Source of the DNA: Bacteroidales bacterium
GTDB lineage: Bacteria > Bacteroidota > Bacteroidia > Bacteroidales > UBA3824
Reading direction: 5' to 3'
NCBI GenBank assembly: GCA_017417315.1
Contig: JAFPZK010000038.1
Span: 24,102 to 88,101 of the forward strand
DNA: 64,000 nucleotides
The notes under the pieces were generated by a model. That model was not told the origin of the DNA. It worked only from the letters and a program-made list of their open reading frames with translations, and did no database searches. The position numbers and the translations under genes were made by a program. Positions 12,122-20,676 of the stretch are shown here, piece after piece (position 1 is the stretch's first letter; each line of letters starts with the position of its first letter).

Positions 12122-12743
12122 TTTTTTTGAGCAGATTGATTGTTTCTTCGCCTATATTGAAAATTGCGTCTATTATGCTGAGGTTTTCCGTAAAGCCGTG
12201 TTTAGAGTCAAAAACTTGCGGATAAACAGTTGTGTCATAATAATTTACGCCTTGTGTTTGAGGTGTTTTCGGGTGAATTTTTTGCCGCAAATCCTCATAT
12301 CCAGGTGTGTTTTCAAAAATATAGTCAGAAGTAAACTTTATTTCACGTTTTATGTTAAGAATATTTAGAATTTTATAAATTATTTCCGTGTTAAAATCCA
12401 ACAGGAATTCGTATTTTTTTGTAAAAAACTCTTCAAAATCGTCTCTGAAATATTCAAAAAACGGTGACGAATTATACGCGGAAACTATTGCGTGCCAGTG
12501 TTTTGGTTGCCAATTTTCGTGCGAAGATATTTTTATGTCTTTTGTCAGATGTTTTGAGTTGACCTTTTCGAGCGGAATGTTAATACTCATGACACAGTTT
12601 GCGGTCATTATGTAAGCGCGGTTTCTGAAACTCTGTTTCGGAAACGTTTCAAACTGTTCCGTCAGGATTTCAGTGTTTTGATAAATAGCCCTAAAATATT
12701 GAATATTAGGGAGATATGCCGTGCTTAGAAGTAAGTTTTCCAT
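12111..12743 (-). CDS. WbqC-like family protein
   Basis: A 210-residue protein beginning MENLLLSTAYLPNIQYF, the typical WbqC opening, followed by the conserved segments FPKQSFRNRAYI and HWHAIVSAYNSSPFFEYF. WbqC-like proteins occur in O-antigen and other surface polysaccharide loci of Bacteroidetes and Proteobacteria; their reaction is not established. I chose the ATG at 12743 rather than 12866 because the family alignment begins there and the upstream extension is low-complexity and crosses the divergent promoter region. It is coupled to the following membrane protein and divergent from the FtsE-like operon. Confidence 0.8.
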   Translation of the reverse strand: MENLLLSTAYLPNIQYFRAIYQNTEILTEQFETFPKQSFRNRAYIMTANCVMSINIPLEKVNSKHLTKDIKISSHENWQPKHWHAIVSAYNSSPFFEYFRDDFEEFFTKKYEFLLDFNTEIIYKILNILNIKREIKFTSDYIFENTPGYEDLRQKIHPKTPQTQGVNYYDTTVYPQVFDSKHGFTENLSIIDAIFNIGEETINLLKKNEK

Positions 12744-12829
12744 TTTCCGCAGTTTCTTAGAATTAACTATGGGGCAAAAGTACAATTTTTTTTTGTCCGC
12801 GCAAAATAAATCTTGTTTGTAAATTTTTT

Positions 12830-12861
12830 TTGGCAATTTTAAAATTATTTTTATACCTTTG
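12830..12861 (+). promoter_or_regulatory. Promoter of the FtsE/rSAM/lipoprotein operon
   Basis: TTG at 12830-12832, a 21-base spacer, then TACCTTTG at 12854-12861: a full match to the Bacteroidetes housekeeping promoter. The start codon at 12881 is 19 bases downstream of the -7 element, giving a very short leader. Confidence 0.75.
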
Positions 12862-12880
12862 CACAATCAAAGATTAAAAA

Positions 12881-13549
12881 ATGGAAAACGAAAAAGAAAC
12901 GGTAAATTATTCGGGTGTTGACATTGAGCGGCATGGCGTATTAGTGGTTTCGGACGTTAACTTCAAGGTTTACGGTTCGGAATTAGTAACGCTTGACGGG
13001 CATATCGGCAGCGGTAAGAGTTCGCTTTTTAAGACCTTGTACGGTGATTTACCCGTAAAAAAAGGTAGCGCAAAAGTTCTTGATTTTCAACTTAACGGTA
13101 TCTCAGAGCGTAAGATTCCGCAACTTCGCCGCCGTATGGGTATAGTTTTTCAGGAGTATCAACTTTTTGACAACAAAACCGTCAGCGGCAATCTTGAATT
13201 TGTGATTGACTCACTTGGTTTTAAGCCGCCTTGTCCTAAGGACGAGTACATCAACGGCATACTCGAAAAAGTCGGCATTCCGGGCAAAGCGTCCTCGTTT
13301 ACTCACATGCTTTCGGGCGGAGAGCGGCAGTCTGTTGCGGTTGCGCGTGCTATTGTCTGCAATCCTGAAATTCTTATTGCTGACGAGCCGACGGGAAATC
13401 TCGACGAAGCCTCAGCAAAACATATTGCGGGCTTGTTGTATTCGCTTTCGCTTGAAGGTAAGTCTGTTATTGTTGCCACGCATGACGGCGGTGTTTTTAG
13501 AGATTTTCCGCACAGAGAATTTCATATCGAAGGCGGCAAACTTTTCTAA
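12881..13549 (+). CDS. ftsE: FtsE-like ABC transporter ATPase
   Basis: A 222-residue ABC ATPase with Walker A GHIGSGKSS (40-48), Q-loop IVFQEYQLF, signature LSGGERQ (144-150), Walker B ILIADEP (164-170) and switch H201. The segment KIPQLRRRMGIVFQEYQL is characteristic of FtsE, the cytoplasmic ATPase that works with FtsX to control cell-wall hydrolases in division. No ftsX lies next to it. It is the first gene of a plus-strand operon; the radical SAM gene begins 3 bases after its stop. It could instead power a transporter specific to this operon, since FtsE and LolD-type ATPases are close relatives. Confidence 0.75.
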   Translation: MENEKETVNYSGVDIERHGVLVVSDVNFKVYGSELVTLDGHIGSGKSSLFKTLYGDLPVKKGSAKVLDFQLNGISERKIPQLRRRMGIVFQEYQLFDNKTVSGNLEFVIDSLGFKPPCPKDEYINGILEKVGIPGKASSFTHMLSGGERQSVAVARAIVCNPEILIADEPTGNLDEASAKHIAGLLYSLSLEGKSVIVATHDGGVFRDFPHREFHIEGGKLF

Positions 13550-13552
13550 AAG

Positions 13553-14644
13553 ATGATGTTGCTTTCAAGAATAAAACATTCGGTTTTTCGGCTTTACCGC
13601 AAAAAAACTGTTCAAAGTCATCAATTAAATTATCTTTTTTGGGAATGTACTTTAAAGTGCAATCTTGACTGTCTTCATTGCGGTAGCGATTGTCTGAAAA
13701 ATTCTCTTGTTAAGGATATGTCGAAAGATGATTTCTTAAAAGTTTTGGACGATATAAAAACTCATAACCTCAACGAAAATCTTTTTGTCTGCATAACGGG
13801 TGGCGAACCGCTTTTAAGGCGTGATTTAGAGACAGTAGGGCAGGAGATAAGGCGGCGGGGTTTTCGTTGGGGCATAGTAACAAATGGCGTTTTGCTTGAT
13901 AATCAGCGGTTAACCTCTCTTGTTAACGCCGGAATTTCGGCAATAAGTTTCAGTCTTGACGGTTTTGAGACCTCGCATGACAGACTTCGGAATAGGGCAG
14001 GGGCGTTTCAAAAAACGCTTTCCGCTATCAGGACGGTGAGCGCACTTTCCAAAAAAGTACCACTTAACTTTGACATCATAACTTGTGTTAACAGTTTTAA
14101 TTTCAGTGAATTAGAAAAATTTCGGGATTTTTTAATCTCCGAAGGGGTATCCTCGTGGCGGATTTTTTCGATTTTTCCCGAAGGTAGGGCAAAAAATAAT
14201 TCGGAAATTTTGGCGTTAAATCAAAAAGAATATGTATCTTTGATGACTTTTATTGCCGAGACCCGCAAGAAATTTTCAAAACAAATCCGTTTGAATTATT
14301 CTTGTGAGGGCTTTTTAGGCGATTATGAACTTAAAGTCAGGGATTATTTTTATTTTTGCAGAGCCGGCATTAACATTGCTTCGGTTATGTGCGACGGTGG
14401 TGTTACGGGCTGTCTGAGTGTCAGGGCGGAAGACTTTATACAAGGCAACGTTTATAAAGAGAGTTTTTCAGAGATTTGGAGAGGAAAATTTTCGGTTATG
14501 CGTCAGCGTGCTTGGGCGAAAAAAGGTCGTTGTCAGGACTGCAAAGTTTGGGACAAATGTTTAGGAAACGGACTTCATCTTCACGCTTCATTAGAAAGCG
14601 GGGCGTTGAGGTGCAATTATAATGAACTTTTTTTAAATCAATAA
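13553..14644 (+). CDS. Radical SAM/SPASM protein of an rSAM/lipoprotein system
   Basis: 363 residues. The radical SAM cluster motif CX3CX2C is C36-C40-C43 in CNLDCLHC, followed by the SAM-binding GGEP (83-86) and a TIM-barrel region. The C-terminal third is SPASM-like, with eight cysteines (251, 269, 280, 287, 327, 330, 336, 354) that could hold auxiliary 4Fe-4S clusters. Proteins of this family usually modify peptides or proteins post-translationally. The next gene encodes a small lipoprotein of the type paired with this enzyme in Bacteroidetes (recalled as TIGR04133/TIGR04134), so the lipoprotein may be the substrate or a partner. The chemistry is unknown. The ATG lies 3 bases after ftsE. 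Confidence 0.85.
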   Translation: MMLLSRIKHSVFRLYRKKTVQSHQLNYLFWECTLKCNLDCLHCGSDCLKNSLVKDMSKDDFLKVLDDIKTHNLNENLFVCITGGEPLLRRDLETVGQEIRRRGFRWGIVTNGVLLDNQRLTSLVNAGISAISFSLDGFETSHDRLRNRAGAFQKTLSAIRTVSALSKKVPLNFDIITCVNSFNFSELEKFRDFLISEGVSSWRIFSIFPEGRAKNNSEILALNQKEYVSLMTFIAETRKKFSKQIRLNYSCEGFLGDYELKVRDYFYFCRAGINIASVMCDGGVTGCLSVRAEDFIQGNVYKESFSEIWRGKFSVMRQRAWAKKGRCQDCKVWDKCLGNGLHLHASLESGALRCNYNELFLNQ

Positions 14645-14650
14645 TTGACT

Positions 14651-15031
14651 ATGAAAAACAAATTTAATGTTACATGGAAAAAAATTCTCGGCTCTGTGTT
14701 AGGCTTTTTCGGTATCGGCGCGTTGACGGCTTGTTACGGTGTTGACGAAGGCAGATTTAGAGAAGGCAACGTTGTTTACGGCAACGTTACAAACGAGAGC
14801 GGCGAAATGTTGAGTGGGATAAAAGTTTCAACAAACGAAGGTAGTTTGTTGACGACTTTTACAAAGGACGGTTATTTTTCGTTGACCTTGCCTGATTCGG
14901 TACAGAGTTGTACTGTTTATTTTGAGGACGTTGACGGCGAAAATAACGGCTCATATCGGAAAGATTCCGTAAAAGTGGACTTTAAAATATCAGATGTTCA
15001 TAACGAAAATATTACCTTGAAAAAGAAGTAA
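14651..15031 (+). CDS. Radical SAM-associated small lipoprotein
   Basis: 126 residues. The signal segment ends in the lipobox LTAC, so it should be lipidated and anchored in the envelope. The mature part is about 100 residues: GNVVYGNVTNESGEMLSGIKV followed by DGYFSLTLPDS and FEDVDGENNGSY, which looks like a small carboxypeptidase-regulatory-type beta-sandwich. The 'DVDGxxNGG' stretch is typical of lipoproteins encoded next to this radical SAM family. I prefer ATG 14651 over the in-frame TTG at 14645. It follows the rSAM stop by 6 bases. Whether it is modified by the enzyme is not known; the mature protein has one further Cys (in SVQSCTVYF). Confidence 0.8.
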   Translation: MKNKFNVTWKKILGSVLGFFGIGALTACYGVDEGRFREGNVVYGNVTNESGEMLSGIKVSTNEGSLLTTFTKDGYFSLTLPDSVQSCTVYFEDVDGENNGSYRKDSVKVDFKISDVHNENITLKKK

Positions 15032-15032
15032 G

Positions 15033-15845
15033 ATGGAAACTAACAATTCAAAAACTTTGTCGGGCTTTAAGGCGGCGGTTTCACTGATTCTTGACGGCGA
15101 TACTTCTGCCGGTTTGGAGCAGTTGGAAGCGGTTGAGGGTCAGGAGATTTTCAAAAACATGGTGAAAGCGGAAATCGCCTATTACAGGGACGATTTGAAA
15201 AACGCTATGTATTATGACGAGCATGCCTTATCCTCTGACAGTCAGTGGTATGACCCTTTGATAACGGTTCAGCATTTGCGGGCGTATGTTTATGCGGCAA
15301 AAAAGTTGGGCAGTATCAGCCGTGCGAAAGAGTTTTTGGATTATTATATTTCGGTAAAGCGCAGTGAGTATGACATTGTCGGGGTAAGACCTTTCAACGA
15401 TGTTTATTATAATGCGATGCGGCGTCTTGATAATCAGAAGGCGCATGATGAGCCGCCGAAGGTTAAACTTCTCACGAAAGAGACAGCCAAAGGGGACGTT
15501 ATATTTTTTTCTGAGGGAGTCTCTAATGACGCGATGATGGCACAGGCGGCAACGATGGCCTTAAATTCGATGTGGAATGTAGTTGCCACGGATAAGGTTA
15601 TCAGCATTTATGAAAAATATGCTCAGTATATAACCTTAGACACACATCATCTTTGGGCGGCACGCAATTATATCAAGATGAACAATCTTGAAAAAGCGGA
15701 AGAAGCCGTACTTAGAGTTGTTGAACTTTGGAAACCGTCAGAATGTTTTCAGGTTTTGCCGATGAAGTTTTTTATTTTCAAGGATTTGACGGAATTTTTG
15801 TCGGCAGAGTTAAAGGAAAAAATTTTAAAAATGAAGAAAAGGTAG
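15033..15845 (+). CDS. TPR-like protein of unknown function, last gene of the rSAM operon
   Basis: 270 residues, no signal peptide or membrane segment, so probably cytoplasmic. The sequence is helical, with repeats of the form (A)xxxxxKNAMYYDEHAL and YIKMNNLEKAEEAVLRVVEL at both ends, resembling degenerate tetratricopeptide repeats that bind other proteins. The start overlaps nothing and lies one base after the lipoprotein stop, so it is clearly co-transcribed and probably coupled. I do not recognise the family. Its place suggests a scaffold or chaperone for the rSAM/lipoprotein pair, which is inference. Confidence 0.65.
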   Translation: METNNSKTLSGFKAAVSLILDGDTSAGLEQLEAVEGQEIFKNMVKAEIAYYRDDLKNAMYYDEHALSSDSQWYDPLITVQHLRAYVYAAKKLGSISRAKEFLDYYISVKRSEYDIVGVRPFNDVYYNAMRRLDNQKAHDEPPKVKLLTKETAKGDVIFFSEGVSNDAMMAQAATMALNSMWNVVATDKVISIYEKYAQYITLDTHHLWAARNYIKMNNLEKAEEAVLRVVELWKPSECFQVLPMKFFIFKDLTEFLSAELKEKILKMKKR

Positions 15846-15858
15846 AGATGTTCTGATA

Positions 15859-15912
15859 AATACCGTGGGTTTACACCCACGGCTATTATGTATCACCCCT
15901 CCGGGGTTTGGT
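15859..15912. repeat. REP-like double palindrome
   Basis: Two hairpins lie side by side between convergent genes: CCGTGGGT/ACCCACGG (15863-15870 with 15875-15882) and ACCCC/GGGGT (15895-15899 with 15903-15907). It is far more GC-rich than its surroundings. The pair resembles a dispersed palindromic intergenic element I recall from many Bacteroidetes genomes, though only one copy is in this window. It may also end transcription from both sides. Confidence 0.55.
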
Positions 15913-15961
15913 TTGAAGAAGGCTATATGAAATTAAGTCCTGAAATGCCTAAAACCTTTAA

Positions 15962-16891
15962 CTAACTGAAAATCACCGTACAAGCGATATATGCTGCATA
16001 AATGCAGACTAACGTTACGCCTTCCCATCTTTCGAGGGTGTGCTTTGTTGACAGGAAAAACCACAGCAGTCCTGAAAGTGCTACCATGACGATATAATCT
16101 GTCAAAAATCCGACGTTAGTGCCTTCTATCGGACATATTGAAGCCGAAATTCCGACAACGCAAAGAATATTAAAAATTGCACTTCCGACAACGTTTCCGA
16201 TTGCCATATCCGTCTGACCTTTTTTAGCTGCTGCCACCGACGAGAAAAGTTCCGGCAAAGACGTGCCTACTGCGACAATAGTCAAACCGATAACCCTGTC
16301 TGAAACGCCTAATGCGCGGGCGATGTTTGAAGCACCTTCAACTAATTTGTCAGAACCGAAAACCAAAGCCGCAAACGACAAAATAATGACAATCACTGCT
16401 TTCCAAATTGCCATTGGTTCTTTGTCATCTTCTTCCTGAGTTTGAGCGGGATAATTTTTTATTTCCCAAATTATGAACGCAACTAATATGCAAAAACCGA
16501 TAATGCCAGCAATTCTGCTGATTGTTCCCGACATTGCTATTGCGACAAAAAGTCCCGAAACTAAAAGCATAAACGGCATGTCGACTTTCAGCGTAAGGGG
16601 TTGAGCCGCACATTCTTTTACTATTGCCGCAACGCCGAGAATCAGCGCGATGTTAGCGATGTTGCTTCCCACAACGTTTCCGATTGCGATTCCCGATGAG
16701 CCGCTCAGAGCCGCCTGAATGCTCACTAAAAGTTCCGGCGATGAGGTTCCGAAACCGACTATTGTCAAGCCGATAACCATCGGCGAAATTTTGGCGCGTT
16801 TTGCTATCGAAACTGCACCGTCAACAAGGAAGTCGCCGCCCTTTATCAGCAGCACAAATCCTATCAAAACATATAAAATATCTAACCACAT
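15962..16891 (-). CDS. Calcium/sodium antiporter, YrbG family
   Basis: 309 residues, about ten membrane segments in two homologous halves. Each half carries the alpha-repeat of the Ca2+:cation antiporter superfamily: GFGTSSPE (46-53) with GNVVGSN (71-77), and AVGTSLPE with GNVVGSA in the second half. These acidic and polar residues bind Na+ and Ca2+, and the protein exchanges them across the inner membrane. Length is normal for the family. The gene stands alone, ending near the REP-like element and starting just downstream of the OmpA-type gene. Ion specificity cannot be read from sequence. Confidence 0.9.
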   Translation of the reverse strand: MWLDILYVLIGFVLLIKGGDFLVDGAVSIAKRAKISPMVIGLTIVGFGTSSPELLVSIQAALSGSSGIAIGNVVGSNIANIALILGVAAIVKECAAQPLTLKVDMPFMLLVSGLFVAIAMSGTISRIAGIIGFCILVAFIIWEIKNYPAQTQEEDDKEPMAIWKAVIVIILSFAALVFGSDKLVEGASNIARALGVSDRVIGLTIVAVGTSLPELFSSVAAAKKGQTDMAIGNVVGSAIFNILCVVGISASICPIEGTNVGFLTDYIVMVALSGLLWFFLSTKHTLERWEGVTLVCIYAAYIACTVIFS

Positions 16892-16900
16892 GTTTATTAA

Positions 16901-18874
16901 TTATTTTTCTTTTTTTACGCTTAAAACTATTTCCACTCTGCGGTTCAACGCCCTGCCTTTTGAAGTTTCGTTTGATGCCATAGGCACGGCTTTCCCGAAA
17001 GCCTTAAAAGTCAAACGTTTGGAGTCTATACCTGCCGTTATCAAAAAATTGATGACCGTCCGGCACCGTCTTTCGCTCAAAACCATATTGTCTTCCTCCG
17101 ACCCGATAGCGTCAGTGTGTCCCAAAATTTCAATGTCGTATTGCGAGTATTCGTCCAAAAACATCGAAAGTTGGTGCAAATATGCTTTTGCGGTTTCCGT
17201 CAGTTTTGCAGAATTAAAGTCGAAGTTTACGTTTTTTAGTTCGTAAGGCACGCCCGTTTTTATTTTATCAAGTTTTACGTCTTCGATTGTCGGCGGAACA
17301 TAATTTCCGGTGTCGGGGCGGAAAAATTTAACGTCGTAGAAAAAGCCTTTTTTCTTGATTGTCAGCATATAATCTTCGTCTTTGCCGACAGAGGTTGTAA
17401 CGGCGTATTCTCCTGTTTTTGAATCTGTTACGCTGTGAGAAATTTCGTATGATTTCAGTCCCGTGAGGTCAACGTCAACTCCCGGAACGGGTTTTCCGTC
17501 TTCGTCCGTAATTTTGCCTTTTATTAATAGGACTTGATTCGGAGCGGCTTTTTCTGAAAGCCCCGAACAATAAATGTCCCAACCGCCTTCACCGCTTAAA
17601 AGCATTGACGAAAAATAAATGCGTTTGCCGTCTGCGCTGACGATGTATGCGACTTCATCTTTCTCAGTATTAAGCGGATAGCCGGCATTTTCGGGTTTTG
17701 AGAACGAGCCGTTGTCATCGGCTTTGGAATAAAAAATGTCGAAACCGCCTACTCCGCCGTGTCCGTTTGAAGAGAAATAAAGCGTTTTGCCATCGCAGTG
17801 GATAAACGGCGTTTTTTCGTCAAATTCGGTGTTGATGTCCGCACCGAGGTTTATTGGCGCACTCCAAAGTGAATCTTGATGTTTGCGGACGATTTTGTAA
17901 ATGTCGTAACCGCCATAGCCGCCCGGACGGTTTGAAGAAAAATATAGTACGTTTCCCGTTGCGTCAACGGAGGGCTGACCTTCAAAATATTCCGTGTTGA
18001 CAGTGTTCGGCAGTTTTATCAGCGGTTGCCATATACCTTTGACGTTTTTGGAATAATAAATATCGCAATTATCATAATTACAGATAGTTATGTACATTAT
18101 GCGGTTGTCTATTGTCAGAGTTGTGCCGCCTTGAATTTTTCCCGTGTTAAACGGTGTTGTCATTCTTTCGCCTTTTGAAAACTCTTCTGTACCGTTTTCC
18201 GCACCTGTGTTTTGACTTATCATAAGTTCTTCGACAAATTCGCCGGAGCGTTTTTCTGAACGTTTTGAGTAAAGCAAAATTGACCCGTCGTGAGAAATCA
18301 GCGGCAAAAATTCATCGTCTTTTGTCGAGACGTTTTTAAGCATTTTCGGGTCGAATTTTATCGGGTGGCTGATTAAATAGAAATATTCTTCAATCATTTT
18401 CATGCGTTTTCCGGCGGCTTTGCGGCATGACGGCGCGGCATTTTCCGAGGAGAGAAAAAGTTGAAAAAAGGCTTTTGATTTTTCGTAATTGCGGCAGAGG
18501 TAATAGCCTTCTCCGAGCAGATAGGCAGCGCGGCAACTGTCATAACTGTCGCAGTTTCCGAAACTTAGAGTTAAATATTCGATTGCGGTTTTGGCATATT
18601 CAAGCGAGACTTTTGACTGAAACCTCATAGCGGCGTCTTTTGCCTTTTCCAAATTGTATTTTCCGAGGATTAAGGTTGCCGGAAAATAATTCGGGTTGTT
18701 TTTTGCGATTTCAGTCAGAAACCTTATGCTCAAATCCTTGTTTTGCCGCATTAATGCTTCTGCATCGTTGAATTTGTTGTTCAACTCCTTGTTTTTCGGT
18801 AGTTTACAGTTTTGAGCCGTTGCTGAGATTGTCATTGTCAACAAAAAAAATATGAAAACAGATAACAGCCGCAT
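16901..18874 (-). CDS. PorE-like outer-membrane protein: TPR, PD40 propeller, regulatory domain, OmpA
   Basis: 657 residues from ATG 18874: signal peptide ending SATAQ, a helical TPR-like region (to about 165), PD40/WD40-like beta-propeller blades with motifs such as LYFSSNRPGGYGGYDIY and LYFSSNGHGGVGGFDIF, a carboxypeptidase-regulatory domain (KGKITDEDGKPVPGVDV), and a C-terminal OmpA domain (ILGHTDAIGS to RALNRRVEIV) that binds peptidoglycan. This order and length match PorE of the type IX secretion system, but Bacteroidetes carry several paralogues of the same layout and no other T9SS gene is in view, so the role is only suggested. The ATG at 18874 fits the promoter just upstream. Confidence 0.8.
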   Translation of the reverse strand: MRLLSVFIFFLLTMTISATAQNCKLPKNKELNNKFNDAEALMRQNKDLSIRFLTEIAKNNPNYFPATLILGKYNLEKAKDAAMRFQSKVSLEYAKTAIEYLTLSFGNCDSYDSCRAAYLLGEGYYLCRNYEKSKAFFQLFLSSENAAPSCRKAAGKRMKMIEEYFYLISHPIKFDPKMLKNVSTKDDEFLPLISHDGSILLYSKRSEKRSGEFVEELMISQNTGAENGTEEFSKGERMTTPFNTGKIQGGTTLTIDNRIMYITICNYDNCDIYYSKNVKGIWQPLIKLPNTVNTEYFEGQPSVDATGNVLYFSSNRPGGYGGYDIYKIVRKHQDSLWSAPINLGADINTEFDEKTPFIHCDGKTLYFSSNGHGGVGGFDIFYSKADDNGSFSKPENAGYPLNTEKDEVAYIVSADGKRIYFSSMLLSGEGGWDIYCSGLSEKAAPNQVLLIKGKITDEDGKPVPGVDVDLTGLKSYEISHSVTDSKTGEYAVTTSVGKDEDYMLTIKKKGFFYDVKFFRPDTGNYVPPTIEDVKLDKIKTGVPYELKNVNFDFNSAKLTETAKAYLHQLSMFLDEYSQYDIEILGHTDAIGSEEDNMVLSERRCRTVINFLITAGIDSKRLTFKAFGKAVPMASNETSKGRALNRRVEIVLSVKKEK

Positions 18875-18885
18875 AATTTTTTTTG

Positions 18886-18915
18886 CAAAAATAAACAAAA
18901 ATACCGGCTTGGCAA
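18886..18915 (-). promoter_or_regulatory. Promoter of the PorE-like gene
   Basis: On the minus strand TTG (18915-18913), a 19-base spacer and TATTTTTG (18893-18886) match the Bacteroidetes promoter. The -7 element sits only 11 bases before the ATG at 18874, so the transcript would be nearly leaderless, and this excludes a longer start at 18898. Confidence 0.6.
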
Positions 18916-18920
18916 AATTT

Positions 18921-19580
18921 TTAGTTTTTGTTTTTTCTATGTTTTATTAAATTAATAAAGTTTAAAATTAGTAATATACAGCAAATCGCAACATTTATCG
19001 CTGTGATTTTGTTTGTCCAAGAGTTGAAAACAACGATTTGGTCATCGGGTTCGGGATTCCAAAAATCCTCAATGGAAAATATGATTTTCTCTCCATCTAT
19101 TGCTGCCATATTGTCAATAAATGCTGAATCGAGTGCTTTTGGTTTCCCATTGGTATATTCAAAAGTCCAATAGTCTTCGGGAATTAAAAAATGACGTTTT
19201 GTTATTTCTCCTTTGTTGTATTTAAGGACTTGATTACATTTACCGTCTATATTATAAATTTTTACTGTTCCGTCAATGGTGTCGTTCAAGTAATGTATTT
19301 CCGTAGCCTTGGTTTGTAAACTGTCGCCTTGAAATTCTACGAGCCAACCGTTACGTTTGTTATTTTCAAAATTCATAACACAACTTAAATTTTGCTGATT
19401 TTTCCAGCGGTCAAGAAACACCCAAAAACCGTGTTTGTCGTTTTCTGCATTTTGGGTCTGACCAAAAGCCCTGACGGTATCACTTTTATAATATGTGCAA
19501 TACCGTCCGGGGGCTATTCTGTTGCCAAGGGTTGAAATCAACAAAATTAACAATATGCCGATGATGTTAATTAGTTTCAT
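18921..19580 (-). CDS. Candidate immunity protein with MORN-like repeats and two membrane segments
   Basis: 219 residues. A hydrophobic N-terminal segment (residues 4-19), then short repeats such as KHGFWVFLD, KRNGWLVEFQGD and DGTVKIYNIDGK that resemble MORN/YwqK-type repeats, then a second membrane segment near the C-terminus (about 192-210). The middle probably faces the periplasm. Its ATG overlaps the stop of the upstream HExxxH protein gene by 4 bases, so the two are coupled. Coupling of a small membrane repeat protein to a toxin-like gene suggests immunity; this is inference and I know no named family for it. Confidence 0.5.
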   Translation of the reverse strand: MKLINIIGILLILLISTLGNRIAPGRYCTYYKSDTVRAFGQTQNAENDKHGFWVFLDRWKNQQNLSCVMNFENNKRNGWLVEFQGDSLQTKATEIHYLNDTIDGTVKIYNIDGKCNQVLKYNKGEITKRHFLIPEDYWTFEYTNGKPKALDSAFIDNMAAIDGEKIIFSIEDFWNPEPDDQIVVFNSWTNKITAINVAICCILLILNFINLIKHRKNKN

Positions 19581-20641
19581 AATGCCATTTGAGATTTATG
19601 ATGCTTTAATGCTTTTTGAAAGATGCTTGATGAAATACCTGCATTTGACAATGCTAATTGAAGTTCTGTCAAATATTTATTCATTCTTTGACATTTCCCT
19701 TGTAAAAATAATTTATGATCAAGTTCCCCTCTATCACCTCTGTCTTCCAAGGATTTATTTAACGCATTGAGCCAATTTTCACTGTTATTATCTTTCCACA
19801 ATTCAACAATTTCAATTCTATTGTGAATAAACAATTCATGTCCGATTGTTATTGCTAAATTTGTAATTTGTTCATTAATTGGTAATTTTGTCAATTCTTC
19901 TGGAAAAAATTTTATAATAATTCTCCATGATAGTAAATTATGATTTTCTTGTTTTATGTATTTATTAAATTGACTGCGAGACATTACAGCGTTAGCACCA
20001 TTATAACGCAATTTTATGCTTGCATTTGCAAGAGTACCACGACCTTTTATTGTATCATATTCAATAAAAAACAATGCGTTGACATTATCTTCAAATAATT
20101 TTTCAACCATTTGAAACTGTTTTGTGTTTCTTGCCAATTCAAACGCTTTTTTTAATGAATAAGCAATAATATGGTCTGCTGTCAAAGTAATAGTGGCAGA
20201 ACCAGAGTCTTCAAATGTAGCCTCTTGTATTTCGCTCGGATGAGCATGAAGATAATTTACTCCTTTGCGATTTAAGAAACCATGCGGGTCAATTTCCTTA
20301 TTTATATCTGTATTTCTATTCGGCTCTGCCTTTGCCTCCGTTGCGTTCAACAACAAATCTACCGCACCGCCTATCGCTGCATATTTAGTGGCAGTTCCTA
20401 AAAAATTTGTTTTGTTAATCAGTGCGTTTCCTCCGCCTAAAATCGCACCCATCGCGGTATTTCCGCCGAAATAGTCGCCTAAACCGCCTGCCGCAATGAC
20501 AAGCAATGTCTGTCCAAAGTTGTCCTTGTTCAAGTTTTTTCCTAATGCTTGAACACTTAAAGTTACTGCTGCGCTTTTAAGAACGCTTTTTGCAAGATTC
20601 CGCTGACGGGAATCGTTTTGTTTTGATATACAATTTATCAT
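19577..20641 (-). CDS. Candidate polymorphic-toxin-like protein with an HExxxH motif
   Basis: 354 residues. The N-terminal 100 residues are Ala/Gly-rich and hydrophobic (GGLGDYFGGNTAMGAILGGG), like the region preceding toxin domains in Rhs-type proteins. The C-terminal half contains IGHELFIHNR (H268, E269, H273) and a later DH (308-309), suggesting a metal site. There is no clear signal peptide and no delivery domain, so it may be an orphan toxin module or a secreted effector. Base composition is more AT-rich than neighbours, hinting at acquisition. It is coupled to a putative immunity gene. The HExxxH spacing is not the standard HExxH, so protease activity is uncertain. Confidence 0.5.
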   Translation of the reverse strand: MINCISKQNDSRQRNLAKSVLKSAAVTLSVQALGKNLNKDNFGQTLLVIAAGGLGDYFGGNTAMGAILGGGNALINKTNFLGTATKYAAIGGAVDLLLNATEAKAEPNRNTDINKEIDPHGFLNRKGVNYLHAHPSEIQEATFEDSGSATITLTADHIIAYSLKKAFELARNTKQFQMVEKLFEDNVNALFFIEYDTIKGRGTLANASIKLRYNGANAVMSRSQFNKYIKQENHNLLSWRIIIKFFPEELTKLPINEQITNLAITIGHELFIHNRIEIVELWKDNNSENWLNALNKSLEDRGDRGELDHKLFLQGKCQRMNKYLTELQLALSNAGISSSIFQKALKHHKSQMAL

Positions 20642-20676
20642 ACTAACAAAATTTTAAAAATAAAACATAATTATTA

